Source of the DNA: Symsagittifera roscoffensis
Taxonomy: Eukaryota > Xenacoelomorpha > Acoela > Convolutidae
DNA: 26,608 nt
NCBI RefSeq assembly: GCF_963678635.1
Contig: NW_026971248.1
Span: forward strand, 1-26,608
Direction of reading: 5' to 3'
The position numbers were made by a program, and so were the translations under genes. The notes beneath the pieces are model-generated. The model saw only the letters and a list, made by a program, of their open reading frames with translations, was not told the DNA's origin and ran no database searches. Below are positions 8,463-17,046 of the stretch, piece after piece (the first letter of the stretch is position 1; each line of letters begins with the position of its first letter).

Positions 8463-10482
8463 AAAATTTACGATGTTTTTACTGGTTTAAACTGAAAAAA
8501 AAATGATTGTTTTTGGAGTAGAAATTTGGGCCTAAAATTAGCAAAACAAACTGCACCATTCTAAATCTGATAAAGTTCTGAGTAAGTTTTGTCCTCATCA
8601 TTTTTTGACAAAAGTCAACAGATTTTGAAAAAAACGCTCTAAATTTTCAAGTTTTATTCGTTTATTCGTATGATTAATATCAGCACTGTAAAGACTTTTT
8701 TTGTTTCTTGTTACGTTTCCTTTGTGCGAAATGTCAATGATTTTTTTTCATTTTGATATACTTTAATGAATTCAAACTAATTCAACGCTTTTCTCTATTT
8801 AAGTGTAATAGGTTCACTTACAGAGTGCTGAAGTGCAAGACTGCCAAAAGGAGGTTTTAGGAGGTTGTAGGAAAACTAGAAGCGACAAACGCTAGCAAAA
8901 AATAATTATTATAGCGCTAAAATTAGCTGTTGTTTCATCATTATAAAAACTCTACGAAGATAAAAATTTGAGAACAATTTATTACACGCCAATTAATTCA
9001 TTTTTTTCAAGAATTTGACATAATATGCTCAAATGTGTTTCGACATACGCAGATATATGATCATATGCCAGATATATATGTCCATAGGCCGAGATATATA
9101 ACAGATATATATGACAATACGCAGGATTATATACGCAGGAAAAATTTACGATGTTTTTACTGGTTTAAACTGAAAAAAAAATGATTGTTTTTGGAGTAGA
9201 AATTTGGGCCTAAAATTAGCAAAACAAACTGCACCATTCTAAATCTGATAAAGTTCTGAGTAAGTTTTGTCCTCATCATTTTTTGACAAAAGTCAACAGA
9301 TTTTGAAAAAAACGCTCTAAATTTTCAAGTTTTATTCGTTTATTCGTATGATTAATATCAGCACTGTAAAGACTTTTTTTGTTTCTTGTTACGTTTCCTT
9401 TGTGCGAAATGTCAATGATTTTTTTTCATTTTGATATACTTTAATGAATTCAAACTAATTCAACGCTTTTCTCTATTTAAGTGTAATAGGTTCACTTCCA
9501 GAGTGCTGAAGTGCAAGACTGCCAAAAGGAGGTTTTAGGAGGTTGTAGGAAAACTAGAAGCGACAAACGCTAGCAAAAAATAATTATTATAGCGCTAAAA
9601 TTAGCTGTTGTTTCATCATTATAAAAAACTCTACGAAGATAAAAATTTGAGAACAATTTATTACACGCCAATTAATTCATTTTTTTCAAGAATTTGACAT
9701 AATATGCTCAAATGTGTTTCGACATACGCAGATATATGATCATATGCCAGATATATATGTCCATAGGCCGAGATATATAACAGATATATATGACAATACG
9801 CAGGATTATATACGCAGGAAAAATTTACGATGTTTTTACTGGTTTAAACTGAAAAAAAAATGATTGTTTTTGGAGTAGAAATTTGGGCCTAAAATTAGCA
9901 AAACAAACTGCACCATTCTAAATCTGATAAAGTTCTGAGTAAGTTTTGTCCTCATCATTTTTTGACAAAAGTCAACAGATTTTGAAAAAAACGCTCTAAA
10001 TTTTCAAGTTTTATTCGTTTATTCGTATGATTAATATCAGCACTGTAAAGACTTTTTTTGTTTCTTGTTACGTTTCCTTTGTGCGAAATGTCAATGATTT
10101 TTTTTCATTTTGATATACTTTAATGAATTCAAACTAATTCAACGCTTTTCTCTATTTAAGTGTAATAGGTTCACTTCCAGAGTGCTGAAGTGCAAGACTG
10201 CCAAAAGGAGGTTTTAGGAGTTTGTAGGAAAACTAGAAGCGACAAACGCTAGCAAAAAATAATTATTATAGCGCTAAAATTAGCTGTTGTTTCATCATTA
10301 TAAAAAACTCTACGAAGATAAAAATTTGAGAACAATTTATTACACGCCAATTAATTCATTTTTTTCAAGAATTTGACATAATATGCTCAAATGTGTTTCG
10401 ACATACGCAGATATATGATCATATGCCAGATATATATGTCCATAGGCCGAGATATATAACAGATATATATGACAATACGCAG
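8463..10482. repeat. 678/679-bp tandem (satellite-like) array, three units
   Basis: Units begin at 8463, 9141 and 9820 with AAAATTTACGATG, giving periods of 678 and 679 bp. The extra base is an A in an A-run. Units 1 and 2 end in a linker GATTATATACGCAGG, while unit 3 ends at 10482 without it. Copies are almost identical. There is no open frame worth reporting in any unit. Each unit ends in an AT-rich palindromic tract. Confidence 0.9.
9042..9140. repeat. AT palindromic linker of the second satellite
   Basis: A perfect 12-bp palindrome ATATGATCATAT sits at 9055-9066, with copies at 9734-9745 and 10413-10424. It is followed by three to four degenerate repeats of a GCAGATATAT-type core every 17-22 bp. 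The tract is highly prone to unpairing or cruciform formation. Confidence 0.7.
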
Positions 10483-11463
10483 ATACATTACATAATTTGT
10501 GAAAGTTGAATTTTTACTGTCTCCAAATTGTTTTCAAACGACTAAATACGTATTAATAAGAGATTCATAGAAAAAAAAATTTTTTTATCTTGCAATTTTT
10601 TGTTCAAGGCGAGGGAAATTTTTGTAGGATAGTCGAACCTGGTATGGTCTCTATAATAGAGCCAAACACAAACAGGTAGTTTCCAGAACAGGTACTGATT
10701 TTTTTTCGAAATTTGAACTGAACTTTTCGAAGTTACTAAATTACATTGAAAAATTTTTTGAAGGCCACTACAATAAATAAGTCACTGCATAAAAATTTAT
10801 AAATTTCTTTTTGAGATGTTTCCTTATATATAGTTGCGAGATTCTTTACTAATGCAATTATTTCGTTTGAGAAAAAGTATATAGTTGCGAGATTCTTTGC
10901 CCTTGCAATTATTTCGTTTGAGCAAAAAAAAATAAGCACTTAATTGACCGAGAATTTTTCTAGAACACAAGGAACGTTTTCACAATTGATTTTTAAAAAG
11001 TATAAATTCGAAATCAACAGATTGGATCAAGTTTTATGCTCGAAGTGATTTTCTTCAATACTTTGAACAGAACGTTGCTTTAAATTGTTTGAAATATTGG
11101 GTCGATGAGCTCAAATTTGCCTATGGTAGTTTTTCTACTGTTAAAAAAAAGTTTGGAGGGTATTTTAAAGCATTTTGCTAATAATAGTATGCTTCTACAA
11201 TAGAATAATAAGATTAATTAGAAATTGTATTTTTTTTATGTTTGATTAAATGATTTTTTTAAATAAAAACCATTTTTCAAACCGTTCATTTTCATTAGGC
11301 ACTCAACAGCCTACATCAACAACATAGTCATAGAAATCCGTTTGATAGACCTTTGAGCTCAGTAAAAGATACAGATAGTATAATGGAAGCTTAAAAAGAT
11401 CTTAGTGGCTTCAAAATTTCTGTAAGTTTTTTTCAAAAAATCTCAGGTTGATGCACCCATGAT
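10483..11463. other. Non-coding stretch with a 51-bp tandem duplication
   Basis: No gene is visible. The string TAGTTGCGAGATTCTTT occurs at 10831 and 10882 as part of a 51-bp direct duplication (about 10826-10927). The minus-strand frame over it therefore reads a repeated peptide (SNEIIA then KNLATIY). Confidence 0.5.
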
Positions 11464-11757
11464 CAGGTGCGGATTTAGGGGGGGGGGGGGGGGGGTGGGT
11501 GGGTTGTGGACGTACTTCCCTTAGGGAGTGCACCCTTTGTACTTTTTTGAAATATCTTTTTTATTACAATTTTTTCTAAAGCTCCAATTTATACTAACTT
11601 TGAGAAGGGAGCGCGCGCCGAAAAAATGTAAAATTTTTTTATTCACAATTTTCCAAAAAATGCATGCGGCGCAAAAAATGTCTAAATTTTGCATGCGGCG
11701 CAGAAAATTTGGCCAAAACAGGGACTCATTAGTGAATTGGGAGAGCTCTTAATCTCA
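11464..11757. mobile_element. MITE-like element with hAT-type end and poly-G run
   Basis: It begins CAGGTGCGGATTTAGG, close to the CAGNGGCGGATCTAGG end of hAT-like non-autonomous elements, and runs straight into 18 G residues (11478-11495) followed by TGGGTGGG. Internal pieces GGCGCAGAAAATTTGG and GGGAGAGCTC match the other family members. The G-run is a strong quadruplex candidate. The far terminus is not clear, and I see no 8-bp target duplication. Confidence 0.5.
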
Positions 11758-12043
11758 ATTTGGTCTCATAAGCTTTTGAAGAGCGAAATATAAAAACTCA
11801 TATATTCGTTAATGTTATGAGTATATTTTTTGACGCAACTCATGTTCTGATTTCAAATAGATACAGAAACATGAATTATTTTATTGGGCTCACAAAGTGT
11901 GACGCCGCCGCCACCACAAAATAAATATGTTTTTATTCCCTTGCAAAAGGAAGGGAAGTGCTATTGGAAAAATTCGTATAACGTTTTAAGCATTGAGAAT
12001 TGAAACGACTATTCTCGTTCAATGCGAATAATAACGATTTTTC

Positions 12044-12087
12044 TCGTAAAATACGAGCATACGAAACATTCTTCTCGTAAAATACGA
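12044..12087. promoter_or_regulatory. Two dyad motifs TCGTA-AAA-TACGA in LTR 1
   Basis: TCGTAAAATACGA is present at 12044-12056 and 12075-12087, a 31-bp repeat (about three helical turns) that places both on the same DNA face. Several half-sites (TACGA) surround them. Both are preserved in LTR 2 (16552-16564 and 16583-16595). Dyad symmetry suggests binding by a dimeric protein. Confidence 0.5.
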
Positions 12088-12106
12088 ATGTACGAATAGA
12101 TAATAC

Positions 12107-12125
12107 GAAGTTAAGAATTAACTTC
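12107..12125. promoter_or_regulatory. 19-bp inverted repeat in LTR 1
   Basis: GAAGTTAAGAATTAACTTC has perfect 8-bp arms around GAA. The core GTTAAGAATTAAC is one base from the dimeric homeodomain-type site GTTAATNATTAAC. It sits about 40 bp upstream of the TATA box and is unchanged in LTR 2 (16615-16633). Confidence 0.45.
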
Positions 12126-12163
12126 TCATTTGATACGAAAAGTGGTACGATTTCCCATCTGAG

Positions 12164-12198
12164 TATAAATAGAAGCTCAAAACTACGGGAATTCATTC
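12164..12198 (+). promoter_or_regulatory. Core promoter of LTR 1 (TATA and initiator)
   Basis: TATAAAT at 12164-12170 lies upstream of TCATTC at 12193-12198, which fits the arthropod initiator TCAKTY. The A at 12195 is 31 bp from the first T of the TATA box, the canonical distance. Transcription is therefore predicted to start near 12195. Confidence 0.65.
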
Positions 12199-12429
12199 CC
12201 AACAATTTTTTTTCTAACACCACTACCTCCCTCTCTAATATCCCAACAAATTATCTTCTAACACCAACGCCACTCTCTTCAACCACCCCAACCATTCTCT
12301 AAAATAATATCCATTCTCAGTAAAAATATCCTAGCAAGCGTTCAACAACAGCATAAACGAATAAAAATCTTTTCACTGCTAGATCTCAACAAATCAAAAC
12401 TAAGTGGAAAACCACGACATCAAACAAGA

Positions 12430-12561
12430 ATGGAAAAAACCACAGCATTACAAAACGAATGCCGAAGGAAATACGAATTCAAACGAGAGACGCCGAATAA
12501 AAACGGCCAATCAGAGCTTAGATTTGCAAAAAAGCAAAAACAGCTTTTAAAAACTAACTGA
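12430..12561 (+). CDS. Small basic leader ORF of the LTR element
   Basis: A 43-aa frame starting at the first ATG after the predicted transcription start and ending in TGA. It is strongly basic (KK, RRK, KR, KK, KQK) and contains no hydrophobic segment. It lies 136 bp upstream of the envelope start. It could be an upstream ORF that dampens envelope translation, the remaining N-terminus of a deleted gag-like gene, or chance. No family recognised. Confidence 0.3.
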   Translation: MEKTTALQNECRRKYEFKRETPNKNGQSELRFAKKQKQLLKTN

Positions 12562-12697
12562 TATACAGTTATTTTCATTCTTGCTCAATTCCACATCTTG
12601 CATCCTAAACTTCTTCTCTATCCAAAAAATAAATCTGCTAATTTCCTCAACAAAAATAAAAAATCTAACTCAGATTTCCCATCAAAATATCCACAAA

Positions 12698-13498
12698 ATG
12701 ACAAATCCAAATAGTGAACTAGAGGAAGGTGAACTAATGGACCAAGATCCTGTTCTAACCACTCTCGAGGAAATGCTTAAAGTGAAGACTTTTAAAAATT
12801 CTTTTGCTATCATTCACCACCAAAAAATAAATTTGCAAAAAATTTATTTGGTTGGTCTTTCAACTCTAATAATACTTTCGAACCAAACCTCAGCATTTGA
12901 TCCGAAAGAACAATTGTATGCAAATACTGCAAATAATCTTCGGGTTGCTCATTATGATTGTCAACTAATGACTTTTAACAAAATGTTCTCTCTAAATAAA
13001 GTAGCACCTTGCAAAATCCAACTAGAAAATATTAAAGTAACCAATGCTGATGTTACTCTTTATCAGAGACATTATCGCATAAAAGTAAATGCGACAATGT
13101 GTCGAATCAAACACCAATCAATGCGTTGGTTCTGCGATTCTTTTGATTCGAGTGGTATCGACGCTCGACAAAATATAATCACTACTGATCTCCATTTATC
13201 TGCCGATCAATGTAAATTGGCCGCCGACAAAGGCTATCTTAACCTAGGCTATGCTAGTATTGGAAATACTCCTTTCAAATTTAATGTTAAAACAGTAACT
13301 AATGCCCATGCTGGCAAAGTTGACGGCGAACATCATAATGAATGTGATGGCCGTTCTTGGATTAAATTGGACACTTTTGAAACTTACATGCAAAATGTAA
13401 CTCTGACTGTTAACCTCAAAGATGGAACAGTCAATAATTGGCAAACATTCTTTTGCCCTGTCCAGTGTCTACAAATGGATGTGAAACAACGTCCTTAG
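12698..13498 (+). pseudogene. Envelope-type glycoprotein, N-terminal part (frame broken at its end)
   Basis: The first ATG in this frame is 12698 (context AAAATGA); the open frame itself extends back to a TTG at 12581. From 12698 it gives 266 residues. There is an acidic N-terminal tail (SELEEGELMDQD), then a hydrophobic signal or anchor (residues 49-60, LVGLSTLIIL), then an ectodomain-like part with a YDC motif, an FSLNKVAPC motif, regularly spaced cysteines and N-glycosylation sequons (NQTS, NATM, NVTL). That arrangement resembles the glycoprotein family shared by chuvirus-like arthropod viruses and some BEL/Pao-type LTR elements. This is recognition by pattern, not by search. The frame meets TAG at 13496, but similarity to coding sequence continues in another frame from about 13498, so a frameshift lies near 13490-13498. 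Confidence 0.55.
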
Positions 13499-15006
13499 AC
13501 GCTTTTGCTTATACTTTGGAAGAACCCAGAAATTGCATTTTCACTGTTTTAAACAGATTTCCGGCTAAAATGATTCGAAACGAAGAATCATACTATATAA
13601 TTTAAGGCAATTCTAGCCCCTCTATTCATTCTACCCAAAAAAGGGATTCTCAAAAATTCATGCTACAGGTGATGAATAAACCGCAATCTCTTTGTGGTCA
13701 TCCCAGAATAGTCTATCCAACTTAATATGATTCACTTTTTATTGCTTACACTGGCGGTTTCAATATGAATACTGGAATCCAAGTTAAACCAACTCCAAAA
13801 ACCAGAACTATTCATAATGACGGCCAACCAAATTCTACTTTTCTCACAACAAGTGATGATTTGCCGCCACTCAAATTCTCAACTAGTCAAATTGACTACT
13901 AAGCTCATATAGGAACCAAATTGGACTATATTCTTTTTAATAGCTTCTACATAATCAGAGCGGCCGAGTTAGCCCTTCTGCAAAATCAATGTGAGCTAGA
14001 ACGCTCCTCAATATTAAATACTCTAATGCTTTCACTTGAAAGCCCACGTTTGGCTGGCTACATTTTAACTCAGGACCGCTCTATGTTCTTAGAGACCAAT
14101 GGCAATGTTGCCTGGCTCTACCATTGTCCGAAACTTTATTCACCTTTGCAATTAATGGATGAAGGCTATAATCGCATTCCCAATATGTATAAGGAAAACA
14201 TTCGATTTGTCAATCCAATTACTCGACAAACTTTTCAGTGGGCAGATCTACAAGACTGTTCAGACAAACATTTAAATCTCTTTCAACTAGATGTTGATGA
14301 TGATAAGTCCTGGATTGAATTAACCCCTCAAATTACAAGGGTTACAGGACCATATCTCTTTAAACCAAAAGAGATATTTCAACAGATTAAGCATTCTTTA
14401 GCCTCTAGTCAAGGTGCTTTAATCTACACTTATGCTCAAATGCAAAAATTCTGGAATATGATTTCCGATAATTCAGAGATGAAAGGAATACTGCAAAAAG
14501 TATCCAGGTCCTTTCTAAACGCTCAAAAATTTCTTTTCACGGACTCATATAGCCCACTAGGCTCTTCCCAAACAAAATATTTGGACTATCTCATATCTCC
14601 AAATTTTTGGAAAAACGAATACACCCGTATATTCGGGAAAGTACAATACTATTTAGAAAAATGCGGAATAGTCTTCGCCTCTTTTCTATTTGTGAAATTC
14701 ATGCTAGATTGCCTAGTATTCATAATAAAGGCTATGCATATTCACAAAATCACCGGCCGCTCACTACAATTTGGCAAAGTATTGCTTGCCGCCTCTTACA
14801 ATATACTTTTCGCTTCCATAGTGACCTCAATTTTCACTCAAGATGAGCAAACTGAAAAATTAGAACAAGAATATGATCAAAAAATACAAGCCCCTTTTTT
14901 AGAGGAAGTTGATAAAATAAACCAGGATCGCATGTATCCTCACATCCAATTAACAAGTTTTGAGAGAAGAACTCAAAACTTGGATCACCCAACAAACCCA
15001 GGCTAA
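13499..15006 (+). pseudogene. Envelope-type glycoprotein, C-terminal part (three in-frame TAA)
   Basis: One frame runs from about 13498 to the TAA at 15004-15006, broken only by TAA codons at 13603-13605, 13723-13725 and 13900-13902. The longest unbroken part is 13903-15006. Just after the first stop comes a segment with QKFMLQV and SLCGHP. Residues counted from the TTG at 13921 show a long ectodomain, then a strongly hydrophobic anchor (about 248-271, FASFLFVKFMLDCLVFII), a second hydrophobic stretch (about 287-305) and a charged tail. This fits the membrane-proximal half of a fusion-type envelope protein. No furin-type site is obvious. As it stands it cannot give a full-length protein under the standard code, so it is called a pseudogene. 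Confidence 0.6.
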
Positions 15007-15049
15007 TAAAAAGTTTCTACTGTTCTAGGATATACCAACAGATTCAACT

Positions 15050-15337
15050 ATGGACGCAACACTTGATGACGACTTGAGAGACTTTGATGATCTTCTCTCA
15101 CTCCTGCCACCAACCGATCCACTGGACTCGCAGATTTCAGCACTCACTCAACAACCAACTGTTTCTACTACTACATCCCCCACTGCAAAGCCGATCTCAA
15201 CACGATCCTTCGTTGAGCCACTATTTCAAACCAATTCAGCTGTCCCAATAACTACAGCATCAAAGCCACCACCCCTAAAAGTTTCACCCCCTGATTTCAA
15301 AATACCCCTGGGCCCCTCGAATTCCAGAATTAAATAG
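15050..15337 (+). CDS. Accessory ORF, acidic activation-domain-like N-terminus
   Basis: Starts at ATG 15050, 44 bp after the envelope stop, and encodes 95 residues. The N-terminus is very acidic and carries FDDLLSLLPP (residues 12-21), a FxxxLxxL motif followed by P that closely parallels the F-x-x-x-W-x-x-L-L-P motif of p53-type transactivation domains. The rest is rich in Pro, Ser and Thr and looks disordered. After the TAG at 15335 the same frame stays open, apart from a TGA at 15419-15421, to 15559. A frame change near the seven-A run 15499-15505 would connect it to the ORF at 15516. It is probably the N-terminal part of one accessory protein that is now broken. A transactivator role is inference. 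Confidence 0.45.
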   Translation: MDATLDDDLRDFDDLLSLLPPTDPLDSQISALTQQPTVSTTTSPTAKPISTRSFVEPLFQTNSAVPITTASKPPPLKVSPPDFKIPLGPSNSRIK

Positions 15338-15515
15338 CGAAACCAGATTGTAAGACCATATAAGATACTAACGGCAAATACGCCGGTATCAACTTCTCAA
15401 TATCCAACGACCATTAGGTGACAGCCCTTACACCCCACTGAACTAGATAATAAGTTACAAATTCAGTTAGAAAGGGAACGGTACTTAATTTCCAACAGAA
15501 AAAAATGGCTTCGAT

Positions 15516-15809
15516 ATGGATCTCAATTATGCTTTGAATCCATTAATCAACCGTTTTAAATTAGAAGCCTATCATTCCATTAAAAAAATGTACTCCATGA
15601 CTAATTCCCTTCTTGAGTATCAAAAAATCTATGTCCCAGCAAAATATCTGACCGCCAAATTGCAAACTCCCCAGTTGGATGATTATACTGAGCAAATTCA
15701 GCGCAGTCATGTACATGAAACCCATCAAATCCGGGAGCTGAAAAAGCAAATCCATAATTTGAAAACAAAAAATCACCAACTTACAGCCCGGTTGGAAGGA
15801 AAATTATAA
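15516..15809 (+). CDS. Accessory ORF, C-terminal leucine zipper
   Basis: A 97-aa frame from ATG 15516; the frame is open back to a TAA at 15486. Residues 72-93 form a regular heptad with core residues I72, L75, I79, L82, N86, L89 and L93. The spacing is 3-4-3-4-3-4, with Asn in one core 'a' position as in bZIP zippers. No classical basic region precedes it, so DNA binding is not shown; dimerisation is. It overlaps the open frame of the upstream accessory ORF and is probably its C-terminal half after a frameshift at the A7 run (15499-15505). Confidence 0.5.
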   Translation: MDLNYALNPLINRFKLEAYHSIKKMYSMTNSLLEYQKIYVPAKYLTAKLQTPQLDDYTEQIQRSHVHETHQIRELKKQIHNLKTKNHQLTARLEGKL

Positions 15810-16337
15810 AGATTTATCCTTTCATTTAAACATTTTTTCTTTCGTTTTATATAGCTATGTAGTATAGCTATTAATTTTGCCTTTCTCAACGATTTTGATT
15901 TTTATAAAAAAACAAAAAAACAACAAAAATACACCCTTTTGTATGAACCAGTCCTCCCCTTATTACGCATATGGACACCCACTTCACATACTTTAGGACG
16001 AAAAGGAACCTTCGAGAAAAGAATGTTCAAGGAATGATAATATTAAACTGACCTGCAAACTTTTGAGAAACAAATAATTTTGATGTATTTTATTTTATAG
16101 TTAAATCTCTTGGTTGTGTAAACTCTATTTTGATTTATAAATATAACTGATGTACTTATATTCATTCAAGCCTGACTCAAAGTATCAGATGTTCAAAAAC
16201 GTCTGCTATCTATCTTTACTAACAAGCTATTGAACAAACTTCATGAGATTGAAAGAAAAAGCTTTGATCGATCAACAATTACCCTACTATTCAAGTGAAA
16301 GTAAAAATGAAAGTTTTAGTTTTTTTCCTCTCCAAAT
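15810..16337. other. 3' non-coding part of the LTR element
   Basis: No gene seen. A stem-loop is formed by two copies of the self-complementary ATAGCTAT at 15851-15858 and 15864-15871, 40 bp past the last ORF. No pol, integrase or gag signature was found here or elsewhere in the element. Confidence 0.5.
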
Positions 16338-16348
16338 AGGAGGATGGA
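16338..16348 (+). promoter_or_regulatory. Candidate polypurine tract
   Basis: AGGAGGATGGA, purine with one T, lies directly upstream of the TG that opens the second LTR. In LTR elements this position holds the primer for plus-strand DNA synthesis. It supports reading the direct repeats as LTRs. Confidence 0.5.
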
Positions 16349-16350
16349 TA

Positions 16351-16833
16351 TGTTCTGATTTCAAATAGAAACAGAAACATGAATTATTTTATTGATCTCA
16401 CAAAGTGTGACGCCGCCGCCACCACAAAATAAATATATTTTTATTCCCTTGCAAAAGGAGGGGAAATGCTATTGGAATAATTCGTATAACGTTTTAAGCA
16501 TTGAGAATTGAAACGACTATTCTCGTTCAATGCGAATAATAACGATTTTTCTCGTAAAATACGAGCATACGAAACATTCTTCTCGTAAAATACGAATGTA
16601 CGAATAGATAATACGAAGTTAAGAATTAACTTCTCATTTGATACGAAAAGTGGTACGATTTCCCATCTGAGTATAAATAGAAGCTCAAAACTACGGGAAT
16701 TCATTCCCAACAATTTCTTTTCTAACACCACTACCTTCCTCTCTAATATCCCAACAAAATATCTTCTAACACCAACACCACTCTCTTCAACCACCCCAAC
16801 CATTCTCTAAAATAATATCCATTCTCAGTAAAA
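16351..16833 (+). repeat. 3' long terminal repeat
   Basis: A 483-bp gapless match to 11843-12325, offset exactly 4508 bp, with 11 substitutions by eye. It begins TG and would end at 16827 by the TG...CA rule. All promoter elements of LTR 1 are retained. The AT-rich sequence that follows differs from that after LTR 1, as expected at an element boundary. Confidence 0.75.
16672..16706 (+). promoter_or_regulatory. Core promoter of LTR 2
   Basis: TATAAAT at 16672-16678 and initiator TCATTC at 16701-16706, with the A 31 bp from the TATA box. Unmutated, so it could drive the ORF starting at 17047, about 345 bp downstream. Confidence 0.6.
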
Positions 16834-17046
16834 TATCTCTAATCTCACCGTTAAAATAGATATTGAGTCAAAAGGCAACTTGCTGTAAATTCATACTAAC
16901 TTCTTTTCTAACAAAATATTTCTCAGCGATTTTTAGATTTACTTTCTAAGATAACAAGTAGAAGGACCCTTTATTCCTAGCAATCGTTTTGTCCGACGTA
17001 TATAGTTTTGCTAGCGTAATACTCAGCCAGGAGCTTTTGCTTGAAA

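Larger units (their letters stand above)
11843..12325 (+). repeat. 5' long terminal repeat
   Basis: Begins TGTTCTGATTTC and matches 16351-16833 without a gap over 483 bp, with 11 substitutions by eye (about 2.3 percent). If the LTR obeys the TG...CA rule it ends at 12319. It contains an AATAAA, paired dyad motifs, a TATA box and an initiator. No tRNA-complementary primer-binding site starting TGG follows immediately, and no target-site duplication is evident, so the exact ends are uncertain. The minus-strand frame of 96 aa across it is a by-product. Confidence 0.75.

Noticed and set aside
4545-10482. CRISPR-like repeat arrays
   Set aside because: Repeats are 1081 and 678 bp with no short repeat-spacer structure, and the context is eukaryotic.
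11830-11842. Target-site duplication around the LTR element
   Set aside because: The bases before LTR 1 (CAACTCA) do not match those after LTR 2 (TATCTCT or GTAAA), so none is called.
11933-12223. 96-aa minus-strand frame in LTR 1, and the 120-aa version at 16441-16803 in LTR 2
   Set aside because: They lie antisense to the promoter, read through the dyad motifs and have no family signature. Their conservation is explained by the LTR being duplicated.
12320-12420. Primer-binding site after LTR 1
   Set aside because: No TGG-starting tRNA complement lies next to the LTR. The nearest TGG (12402) is about 75 bp away and has no clear match that I can assert.
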